In this document: positions 7,112 to 14,025 of the stretch, piece after piece | How the letters are laid out: the number at the start of each line of letters is the position of its first letter | Position numbering within the stretch: the first letter of the stretch is position 1 | Assembly: GCA_030592355.1 (NCBI GenBank) | Contig: JAUVJE010000012.1 | Coordinates: forward strand, 1-20,352 | Reading direction: 5' to 3' | DNA from: Clostridia bacterium | GTDB taxonomy: Bacteria; Bacillota; Clostridia; DUPQ01 | DNA length: 20,352 nt | The notes under the pieces: generated by a model | What the model was told of the DNA's origin: nothing | The model's database searches: none | What the model saw: only the letters and a program-made list of their open reading frames with translations | Position numbers and translations under genes: made by a program

Positions 7112-7954
7112 ATGAGACTAATTGATACAATTAAAATAAAAAACGCTGTTGAAAAAATGTGCATTGAAGCCTGTTGTAAAATCTCATTTGATGTTATTGG
7201 CTGTTATGATGCAGCATTGGCGGATGAATCAAGCCCAATGGGAGAAGAAGTGCTTCGTCAACTGATTGAAAATGCTAAAATTGCATCAACAGAAAATATC
7301 CCGGCTTGTCAGGATACCGGCATGAGCGTTGTTTTTGCAGATATCGGTGAAGAAGTCAGTTTTACAGGAATGTCTATAACAAAAGCTATAAATGACGGTA
7401 TAAGGGATGGCTATGAAAAAGGTTTTCTGAGAAAATCTATAGTTAAGCACCCTCTTGACCGAGTAAACACAGGAGATAATACCCCTGCTGTTATTTATTA
7501 TGACCTGCTAAAGGGAAACAAAGTTAAATTAACTGTCATGCCAAAGGGTTTTGGAAGTGAAAATATGAGCGCTCTTTGCATGCTGAAACCTTCTGACGGA
7601 GAAAAAGGAATAATAGATTTTGTTATAGATACAATTGATAAAGCAGGACCTAACGCCTGCCCTCCGCTATTTGTCGGGATTGGTCTGGGCGGTACGGCAG
7701 ATAAAGCGATGCTTCTTGCGAAAAGGGCACTGTTGAGAAAACCCGGTGATAGAAGCAGTAAAAAAATAGATGCAAAACTTGAAAGAATTTTAATAAATAA
7801 AGCGAATGAATTGGGCATTGGGCCTGCCGGGTTGGGAGGAAACACAACTGTATTTGATATTTTCATTGAATCCTATCCCACGCATATAGCCGGATTACCG
7901 GTAGCGGTAAATATCAGCTGCCATTCACTAAGACACAGGGAAATTATAATATGA
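7112..7954 (+). CDS. ttdA: Class I fumarase (L(+)-tartrate dehydratase family) alpha subunit
   Basis: This is the N-terminal half of the two-subunit, oxygen-sensitive 4Fe-4S fumarate hydratase, which converts fumarate and malate. With the start at 7112 it has 280 residues. It carries the three cysteines expected to hold the cluster: C66 in ACQDTG, one in SALCML and one in NACPP. It also has the conserved HPLDRVNTGDNTPAV and LGIGPAGLGGNTTVFD stretches. The start MRLIDT matches family N-termini; ATG 7094 would add six residues, and neither start has a clear ribosome binding site. Its stop overlaps the beta-subunit start (ATGA), implying translational coupling. Tartrate or another hydroxy-acid substrate cannot be excluded by sequence, but the neighbouring isocitrate dehydrogenase favours fumarase. 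Confidence 0.92.
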   Translation: MRLIDTIKIKNAVEKMCIEACCKISFDVIGCYDAALADESSPMGEEVLRQLIENAKIASTENIPACQDTGMSVVFADIGEEVSFTGMSITKAINDGIRDGYEKGFLRKSIVKHPLDRVNTGDNTPAVIYYDLLKGNKVKLTVMPKGFGSENMSALCMLKPSDGEKGIIDFVIDTIDKAGPNACPPLFVGIGLGGTADKAMLLAKRALLRKPGDRSSKKIDAKLERILINKANELGIGPAGLGGNTTVFDIFIESYPTHIAGLPVAVNISCHSLRHREIII

Positions 7955-8502
7955 CGTATAAAAAGATAAACCTGCCCTGCAAAAGGGAATTGTTAATCGA
8001 TTTGAAATCCGGCGACCAAGTGAAGATAACCGGCGTTTTATATATGGCCAGAGATGCGGCTCATAAGAAAATCACCGAAGACTTTCTTTTGACAGGAGAA
8101 TTTCCATTTGATTTAAAAGAACAAGGCATTTACTATTCAGGACCTGCTCCTGCTGCTCCGGGTTGTGTAATTGGACCTGCAGGACCAACAACAAGTATGA
8201 GGATGGATATATTTACACCAGTGTTGCTTGAAAACGGGTTGGCTGTCATGATAGGCAAAGGAGACAGGTCAAAGGAAGTCGTCGAATCAATTAAGAGAAA
8301 CAAAGCTGTATACTTGGCTGCAACAGGGGGAGCGGCCGCATTAATTTCCCGCTGCATCAAACAACAGGAAATAATTGCATATGAGGAATTAGGTGCAGAA
8401 GCACTTAGAAAAATATATGTTGAAGATTTCCCGGCAATTGTTATAATAGACTGCGATGGAAACAACCTGTATAAGACCGGCAGGGAAAAATACAGGTTAT
8501 AA
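7951..8502 (+). CDS. ttdB: Class I fumarase (L(+)-tartrate dehydratase family) beta subunit
   Basis: The 183-residue partner of the upstream alpha subunit supplies the C-terminal swivel domain of class I fumarases. Diagnostic motifs are GPAPAAPGCVIGPAGPTTS (near 69), RMDIFTPVLLE, the substrate-binding MIGKGDRS near 105, TGGAAALIS near 126 and the ending FPAIVIIDCDGNNLY. Length is normal for the split form. It overlaps ttdA by 4 nt. The last 48 bp of its coding region and flank are repeated immediately downstream, between its stop and icd. Confidence 0.93.
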   Translation: MTYKKINLPCKRELLIDLKSGDQVKITGVLYMARDAAHKKITEDFLLTGEFPFDLKEQGIYYSGPAPAAPGCVIGPAGPTTSMRMDIFTPVLLENGLAVMIGKGDRSKEVVESIKRNKAVYLAATGGAAALISRCIKQQEIIAYEELGAEALRKIYVEDFPAIVIIDCDGNNLYKTGREKYRL

Positions 8503-8550
8503 AGACTGCGATGGAAACAACCTGTATAAGACCAGCAGGGAAAAATACAG
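8448..8550 (+). repeat. 48-bp direct duplication at the ttdB/icd junction
   Basis: Copy 1 (8448-8495) is the 3' end of ttdB; copy 2 (8503-8550) lies after the ttdB stop. They match at 47 of 48 positions (ACCGGC versus ACCAGC) with a 55-bp period. Copy 2 is non-coding but brings an in-frame ATG (8511) upstream of the real icd start, which could give a 19-residue extension with no ribosome binding site. The high identity suggests a recent event. Confidence 0.92.
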
Positions 8551-8567
8551 AAAAACGGAGAATGAGA

Positions 8568-9785
8568 ATGTCTGAAAAAATTAAAATGACTACACTGCTC
8601 GTAGAAATCGACGGCGATGAAATGACCAGGGTTTTATGGGCGATGATAAAAGAGAAGCTGCTGCTTCCATATATAGACCTTAAAACGGAATACTATGATC
8701 TAGGACTCGAAAAACGCGACGAAACAAATGATGAAATAACAAAAGAAGCTGCCTATGCGATAAAGAAATATGGTGTTGGAGTTAAATGCGCAACGATTAC
8801 ACCAAATGCCCAGCGTGTTGAAGAATATAATCTTAAAGAAATGTGGAAAAGTCCCAATGGAACCATAAGAGCCATATTGGACGGTACAGTTTTCAGAGAA
8901 CCAATCATGGTTAACAACATCAAACCATTAGTTAAGCCGTGGGAGGATTCAATTATAATTGCTAGGCATGCTTATGGTGATGTATATTCGGCTGTTGAAA
9001 TACAGGTGGACGAACCAGGAACAGCAGAGCTTGTTTTTACAGGTAAAAGCGGTAAAGTTACTAAGAAAATCATTAATGAATTCGAAGGAGGCGGCATACT
9101 ACAGGGCATGCATAATACGGATACATCAATCAGTAGTTTTGCACACTCGTGTTTTAAGTATTCAATTGAAAGAAAGCGGGATCTTTGGTTTGCCACGAAA
9201 GATACAATTTCAAAAACTTATGACCACCATTTTAAAGATGTTTTTATGGAAGTGTTCCAAAAAGATTATAAAGAAGCATTTGAAAAGGCAGGTCTGGAAT
9301 TTTTCTATACGCTGATTGATGATGCAATTCAAAGAGTTATCAGCTGTAGGGGCGGAATGGTATGGGCGTGTAAAAATTATGACGGGGATGTTATGTCTGA
9401 CATGGTGGCAAGGGCATTCGGCAGCATGTCAATGATGAGCAGTGTTCTTGTTTCCCCAGAGGGTTGTTATGAGTATGAAGCAGCCCATGGTACTGTTACC
9501 AGACATTATCATAAGCATCTAAAAGGTGAAAAAACATCAACAAATGCTATGGCGACTATTTTTGCATGGAGCGGAGCATTGAGAAAGCGTGGGGAATTAG
9601 ATGAAATTCCGCAGCTTATACACTTTGCAGATAGTCTCGAAAAGGCAAGTATTACAACGATTGAAGATGGGATTATGACTGGCGACATGGCAGGCCAATG
9701 CGATTCGCCGAATGTACATATAGCCATGGCGGAGGAACTGTTGGATGAGATAGCAATCAGACTTGAAAAAGAAATGGATAGTTGA
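8568..9785 (+). CDS. icd: NADP-dependent isocitrate dehydrogenase (eukaryotic-type)
   Basis: It oxidatively decarboxylates isocitrate to 2-oxoglutarate with NADP. The 405-residue protein belongs to the homodimeric subfamily shared with eukaryotic IDH1/IDH2 rather than the E. coli Icd type: DGDEMTR near residue 15, KCATITPNAQRVEEYNLKEM near 72, WKSPNGTIRAILDGTVFRE near 92, and the NADP-binding HGTVTRHYHKH near 310. The true start is ATG 8568, with GGAG at 8557-8560; the upstream in-frame ATG 8511 lies in the duplicated ttdB segment. It follows the fumarase genes and is probably co-transcribed, forming a short TCA-type unit. Neither aconitase nor citrate synthase is present in the window. Its likely role is 2-oxoglutarate and NADPH supply for biosynthesis. 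Confidence 0.95.
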   Translation: MSEKIKMTTLLVEIDGDEMTRVLWAMIKEKLLLPYIDLKTEYYDLGLEKRDETNDEITKEAAYAIKKYGVGVKCATITPNAQRVEEYNLKEMWKSPNGTIRAILDGTVFREPIMVNNIKPLVKPWEDSIIIARHAYGDVYSAVEIQVDEPGTAELVFTGKSGKVTKKIINEFEGGGILQGMHNTDTSISSFAHSCFKYSIERKRDLWFATKDTISKTYDHHFKDVFMEVFQKDYKEAFEKAGLEFFYTLIDDAIQRVISCRGGMVWACKNYDGDVMSDMVARAFGSMSMMSSVLVSPEGCYEYEAAHGTVTRHYHKHLKGEKTSTNAMATIFAWSGALRKRGELDEIPQLIHFADSLEKASITTIEDGIMTGDMAGQCDSPNVHIAMAEELLDEIAIRLEKEMDS

Positions 9786-9838
9786 ATTTACCAATAATAG
9801 GGTATAACTAACTGAATTTACTATATGGAGGAAAAGTA

Positions 9839-10039
9839 ATGGTAAAAGTAAACAAAGATATGATAATTATGGATGTGCTGAGATTAGATCCAGACTGTGC
9901 ACAGATATTTTTTAAAAACGGTATGCATTGCATAGGGTGTCCTTCTGCTTCCGGCGAGAGCATTGAACAAGCATCGGCGGTTCATGGAATAGATCCTGAT
10001 AAGCTTACTAATGAGTTGAACGAATATTTCAGTTCCTGA
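9839..10039 (+). CDS. DUF1858 redox-disulfide domain protein
   Basis: This 66-residue protein matches the small domain called hybrid-cluster-protein-associated redox disulfide (DUF1858). Evidence is the N-terminal VNKDMIIMDVLRLDP, the CxxC in GMHCIGCPSASGESIEQA (about residues 28-45), and the ending with a predicted helix. The two cysteines may form a redox-active disulfide or bind metal; the role is not established. GGAGG lies 7 nt upstream of the ATG. It is 9 nt upstream of the ferredoxin-tailed DUF362 gene and is probably in the same transcript. No hybrid cluster protein gene is present in this window. Confidence 0.88.
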   Translation: MVKVNKDMIIMDVLRLDPDCAQIFFKNGMHCIGCPSASGESIEQASAVHGIDPDKLTNELNEYFSS

Positions 10040-10048
10040 CTATAAAAG

Positions 10049-11193
10049 ATGAAAAATTCAAGCAGACTTGTTTCTTTGCATAAATGCACTTCATATGACA
10101 ATGACGTGGTATATGAAGTGATGAAGGCAACCCTTTCAGATTTGAATGGGTTGGGCAGCATGATAACTAAAGGGATGAGAGTTGCATTAAAACCAAATTT
10201 ACTTTTACCCCAGAGACCTGATAATTGCGCAACCACTCATCCTGCTATTGTTGGCGCAGTTGGTAGATTGGTAAAAGAAGCAGGGGGAGTTCCATTTGTG
10301 GTTGAAAGTCCCGGAGGATTGTACAATAGAACAGTTTTAAAAACTTTGTACAAATCCTGCGGGATTTCTGATATCTGTAAAAATATGAAATTGAGTTAAA
10401 TTATGATACATCAGTTAAAAAAGTAACCACAGACTGTCTAGGCAGAAAAAGAAGCTTTAATGTTTTAAAACCGCTTGCAGAAGCTGATTTTATAATAAAT
10501 ATTAGCAAATTAAAGACGCACGGCATGATGGTATTTACGGGTGCAGTAAAAAACATGTTCGGTGCAATAGCGGGTGTTGAGAAAGCTGCCCATCATATGA
10601 ATATGCCGGATTACGATGCATTTGCAGATAATATAATAGACATTTGCGAGGCGGTAAAACCGGATCTAAGTATTATGGACGGGATTATGGGAATGGACGG
10701 CAATGGCCCGTCTGCCGGAAATCCTAAGAAAGTGGATGTTATAATTGCATCTATCGACCCGTATCTTGTAGATAAAGCCGCCCACGATTTGATAAATCTG
10801 TCAGTGGAGGATTCATATATTCTGACACAGGCAAAATCAAGAGGCGTTGAACTGGATTATACGGTTGTTGGATGTGAAATTAAAGAACTGTTTTGCGATG
10901 ATTTCGACATACCGTTTCGAAAGAGCATGGGAATAAAAAGAAGGGGTCTTCTTAATAGCAGAATACTTACGTATTTTAGAACAAAGCCCATTGTTGATAA
11001 AGATATTTGCATAGGATGTGAAATATGCAAGAATAATTGCCCTGCCGAAGTTATAGTCATGAAGAATGAAATACCTGATTTTGATTATAAGGGATGCATA
11101 CGTTGTTATTGTTGTCAGGAACTTTGCCCGGAGCACGCAATATCAATAAAAACCCCGTTGATAATTAAAGCACTTACTTCGAAGAGGAGCTAA
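10049..11193 (+). pseudogene. DUF362 protein with C-terminal 2x[4Fe-4S] ferredoxin domain, frameshifted
   Basis: Two ORFs in different frames form one protein of about 381 residues. The first (10049-10399) encodes the DUF362 N-terminus with VALKPNLLLPQRP and TTHPAIVGAVGRLVKEAGG. The second frame is open from 10381 and continues with FIINISKLKTHGMMVFTGAV, the DUF362 core. It ends with two ferredoxin motifs, CIGCEICKNNCP and CIRCYCCQELCP, near the C-terminus. The break maps to the five-A run at 10379-10383: one extra A would restore TGT AAA AAA TAT and a continuous frame. No slippery heptamer of the usual kind is present, so a real or sequencing 1-nt deletion is more likely than programmed frameshifting. 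Residues around the break look otherwise intact, suggesting a recent event or a base-calling error. The start has no good ribosome binding site; it may be coupled to the DUF1858 gene. Confidence 0.85.
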
Positions 11194-11679
11194 ATGAATA
11201 TAGTCTTAGTTGAACCTGAAATACCTCAGAATACCGGAAATATAGCGCGCACATGCGCTGTGACAAATACTGTATTGCATCTTGTAAGACCGCTTGGTTT
11301 TTCTACGGCGGATAGATATTTAAAAAGAGCGGGGATGGATTATTGGAAACTGGTTGATGTAAGATATTACGATAATCTGAATGAATTTTATAAAAAGAAT
11401 GCAGACGGAAAGTATTATTATGTTTCTACAAAAGCCATAAAATGCTATGACGAAGTTTCATATGGTAAAAATGATTACTTATTATTTGGTAAAGAAACCA
11501 AAGGTCTTGACGAAGATTTATTACGCAAAAACTATGAAAACTGCATACGCATTCCGATGTCAGGGGAGGCGCGGTCGCTGAATTTATCAAATGCTGCAGC
11601 AATTGTATTATATGAAGCATTGAGACAAAATGGATTTTATAATTTAAAAAAAGAAGGAGTTTTAAGCAATGGAAGGTAA
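11194..11679 (+). CDS. trmL: tRNA (cytidine/uridine-34 2'-O)-methyltransferase
   Basis: A 161-residue SPOUT (trefoil-knot) methyltransferase of the TrmL/YibK/CspR family, which methylates the ribose of the wobble nucleotide in certain leucine tRNAs. Family landmarks are EPEIPQNTGNIARTCA near residue 7, LLFGKETKGLDEDLL near 97, and the SAM-binding knot IRIPMSGEARSLNLSNAAAI near 118. Length is typical. The ATG directly follows the TAA of the DUF362 gene, with GAGGAG at about 11184-11189 as ribosome binding site. Its 3' end overlaps the peptidase gene by 11 nt, so the three genes are probably co-transcribed. Confidence 0.94.
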   Translation: MNIVLVEPEIPQNTGNIARTCAVTNTVLHLVRPLGFSTADRYLKRAGMDYWKLVDVRYYDNLNEFYKKNADGKYYYVSTKAIKCYDEVSYGKNDYLLFGKETKGLDEDLLRKNYENCIRIPMSGEARSLNLSNAAAIVLYEALRQNGFYNLKKEGVLSNGR

Positions 11680-12784
11680 AATTATAAAAGAGTTCCTGAA
11701 ACTTGTAAGAATTGATAATGAAAGTCTCAAAGAAAGACAAATGGCTGACTATATTAAATCCAGATTGGAATCCATGGGTTATGAACCAAGGGAAGACGAA
11801 GCGGGAGAAAAAGCAGGTGGAAATGCAGGAAATATTATTTGCAGAATTTCCGGCAGCACTGATATGGATTCAATAATGTTTCTTTCACATATGGATTCGG
11901 TTTATCCATGTATAGGAAAAGTACCGGTTCTTAAAGATGGTTATATTTATAGTGAGGGCGAAACAGTTCTGGGGTCGGACGACCTGGCGGGTGTTGCTGC
12001 AATGCTGAATCTTGCAGAAACGCTTTCCATCGATAAAAGAAAAAGGGGAGATGTTTGGCTTGTATTCACGATAGCTGAGGAAATAGGACTTGTTGGCGCA
12101 CGACATCTTGATACTTCAATAGTGACTGCGGATTATGCATATGTGCTTGACTCGGGAGACGATATTGGAAAAGCAACAATAACATCTCCTTCGCACAATA
12201 CATTTACAGCAATAATCACAGGAAAAGCCGCTCATGCCGGTATGGAACCTGAAAAAGGAGTAAATGCAATAGTTGTGGCTTCAAAGGCAATTGCTGAAAT
12301 GAAAACCGGTAGAATCGATGAAGAAACCACAGCTAATATTGGAATTATAGAAGGGGGAAGGGCATTAAACATCGTTTGCGATCAGGTAACCATAAAAGGA
12401 GAAGTAAGAAGTCGTAATTTAGATAAATTAAGTAAGTATTCTGATGAAATAGTTATGAAATTTAAGAAGTATGCCGAGGCTATGGGGGCTGCTGTGGAAA
12501 TAAAAATGGAAAGGGAATACAACTCATTTTCAGTAGGGGAAAATGAAACAATGCTGGTAAAATACAAAAAAGCCCTCGAAAACCTAGGTATAAAATATAT
12601 CGAAGAACACAGTGGTGGGGGAAGCGATACAAATATTATTTACCACAAAGGCATCAATGCGCTGACCGTAAGCTGCGGGATGGAAAAGGTGCACGGTACA
12701 AACGAAAGAATAAGTGTCGACAACCTGGAATTACTTGGAAAACTATTACTGGAACTGATTTTTGAAGCGACTTTCAAAGATTGA
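11669..12784 (+). CDS. Peptidase T-like M20 metallopeptidase
   Basis: A 371-residue cytoplasmic di-zinc aminopeptidase of the M20 family, closest to the PepT-like (tripeptidase T type 2) group. Expected metal ligands are H74 (SHMDS), D104 (GSDDLAG), E138 next to general base E137 (AEEIG), D161 (VLDSGD) and a C-terminal His near residue 350 (KVHGTNE). The lid or dimerisation domain lies at about 175-285 and includes GKAAHAGMEPEKGVNAI. It likely releases N-terminal residues from short peptides. AAGGAGT at 11654-11660 sets the start inside the end of trmL. No obvious terminator follows; the next promoter begins at 12815. Confidence 0.9.
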   Translation: MEGKIIKEFLKLVRIDNESLKERQMADYIKSRLESMGYEPREDEAGEKAGGNAGNIICRISGSTDMDSIMFLSHMDSVYPCIGKVPVLKDGYIYSEGETVLGSDDLAGVAAMLNLAETLSIDKRKRGDVWLVFTIAEEIGLVGARHLDTSIVTADYAYVLDSGDDIGKATITSPSHNTFTAIITGKAAHAGMEPEKGVNAIVVASKAIAEMKTGRIDEETTANIGIIEGGRALNIVCDQVTIKGEVRSRNLDKLSKYSDEIVMKFKKYAEAMGAAVEIKMEREYNSFSVGENETMLVKYKKALENLGIKYIEEHSGGGSDTNIIYHKGINALTVSCGMEKVHGTNERISVDNLELLGKLLLELIFEATFKD

Positions 12785-12814
12785 TAAATATTTAACAAAA
12801 ACTAAATATATTAG

Positions 12815-12843
12815 TTGAAATTATAGTGGAACTAATGTAAAAT
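12815..12843 (+). promoter_or_regulatory. Promoter of gap
   Basis: TTGAAA (12815-12820) and TAAAAT (12838-12843) have a 17-bp spacer. The predicted leader is about 38 nt. I see no long palindromic operator or a cggR repressor gene nearby, unlike many Bacillus gap operons. Confidence 0.75.
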
Positions 12844-12887
12844 AGCAATGATTTTATTATATGTATAATTTTTTAGGAGGGCTAATA

Positions 12888-13904
12888 ATGGCTATAAAAA
12901 TTGGAATAAATGGTTTTGGAAGAATAGGGCGCCTGGTATTCAGGGCCGCTGCTGAAAATCCAAACGTAACTGTAGTAGGAATCAACGATCCTTTCATGGA
13001 TACTGATTACATGGTATATATGACAAAATATGATACCATTCACGGAAGATTTAACGGCGAAGTCAGTGCAGAAGAAGGAGCACTTGTTGTTAATGGTGAA
13101 AAAATTGCAGTTTATGCAAGCATGGATCCTGCTGAAATACCATGGGGCGAATGCGGAGCGGATTATGTTGTTGAAGCAACAGGAGTTTTCCTGACAACTG
13201 AAAAAGCTTCAGCTCATCTTAAAGGCGGAGCAAAGAAAGTAGTAATCAGCGCACCTGCCAAAGACAAAGTTACACCAATGTTCGTAATGGGCGTTAACAA
13301 TGAAAAATATACAAAGGAAATGGATATAGTATCCAACGCATCCTGTACGACAAACTGCCTTGCACCGATAGTCAAAGTATTAAATGATAATTTCGGTATT
13401 GTAGAAGGTCTCATGACTACTATTCATTCATCAACTTCAACACAGAAAGTTGTTGACGGTCCTTCAAAGAAGAATTGGAGACTCGGAAGAAGTGCAGGAG
13501 CGAATATCATTCCCTCAACTACCGGCGCTGCAATTGCAGTGGGAGCTGTTATACCGGAAGTCAATGGCAAACTTACAGGGATGGCATTCAGGATTCCTAC
13601 TCTGAACGTATCAGTTGTTGACCTTACCTGCAGACTTGATAAAGGCGCAACGGCAGATGAAATCAAAGCAGTTATGAAAAAAGCGAGTGAGAACGAACTT
13701 AAGGGTATTCTCGGATATACAGATGAAGATGTTGTTTCAAGTGATTTCATTACAGATTCAAGAACATCGATTTTTGATTCTAAAGCAGGAATTTCGCTGA
13801 ATGATAATTTTGTTAAAATCATTTCATGGTATGATAATGAATGGGGTTACTCATGTAAGATTATAGACCTTATAAGCCACATGGCTTCAGTAGATGCTAA
13901 GTGA
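12888..13904 (+). CDS. gap: Glyceraldehyde-3-phosphate dehydrogenase
   Basis: Phosphorylating GAPDH, 338 residues, making 1,3-bisphosphoglycerate from glyceraldehyde-3-phosphate. The Rossmann motif INGFGRIGR is near residue 6, and the D of GINDP supports NAD use. The catalytic cysteine is C153 in SNASCTTNCLAP, followed by the histidine in TTIHSS. It resembles the E. coli GapA/eukaryotic GapC type (NIIPSTTGAA, LTGMAFRIPTLNVSVVDLTC) rather than Bacillus GapA. Odd changes in the S-loop region are GAAIAVGAVIP, where most relatives have Lys at both the I and the second A, and HSSTSTQ. The start is ATG 12888 with AGGAGG at 12875-12880; an upstream ATG at 12861 lies before this site. It has its own promoter and terminator. 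Confidence 0.96.
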   Translation: MAIKIGINGFGRIGRLVFRAAAENPNVTVVGINDPFMDTDYMVYMTKYDTIHGRFNGEVSAEEGALVVNGEKIAVYASMDPAEIPWGECGADYVVEATGVFLTTEKASAHLKGGAKKVVISAPAKDKVTPMFVMGVNNEKYTKEMDIVSNASCTTNCLAPIVKVLNDNFGIVEGLMTTIHSSTSTQKVVDGPSKKNWRLGRSAGANIIPSTTGAAIAVGAVIPEVNGKLTGMAFRIPTLNVSVVDLTCRLDKGATADEIKAVMKKASENELKGILGYTDEDVVSSDFITDSRTSIFDSKAGISLNDNFVKIISWYDNEWGYSCKIIDLISHMASVDAK

Positions 13905-13915
13905 ATAAGCATTTG

Positions 13916-13946
13916 AAAAGGCCCGGTATACGGGCCTTTTATTTTT
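13916..13946 (+). terminator. Terminator of gap
   Basis: The 10-bp perfect stem AAAAGGCCCG (13916-13925)/CGGGCCTTTT (13931-13940) has loop GTATA and is followed by ATTTTT. It separates gap from the pgk-tpiA unit; some read-through may occur because I find no strong promoter between it and 14026. Confidence 0.92.
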
Positions 13947-14025
13947 CATTTTAAAGATGTCCGGATTATATATCGGAATCTTTTAATAAATGAAAAGTAA
14001 ATATATTTGGATAAGGGGAAAAAGA

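Noticed and set aside
8511..8567. Longer icd start at ATG 8511
   Set aside because: No ribosome binding site, lies inside the duplicated ttdB segment, and the added residues do not match the family; GGAG precedes ATG 8568.
10375..10400. Programmed -1 frameshift in the DUF362 gene
   Set aside because: TAAAAAT is not a good X-XXY-YYZ heptamer: slipping the P-site Lys codon would place it on TAA. A 1-nt deletion is simpler.
12861..12887. Longer gap start at ATG 12861
   Set aside because: The AGGAGG site lies downstream of it, correctly spaced for ATG 12888, which gives the standard MAIKIGINGFGRIG start.
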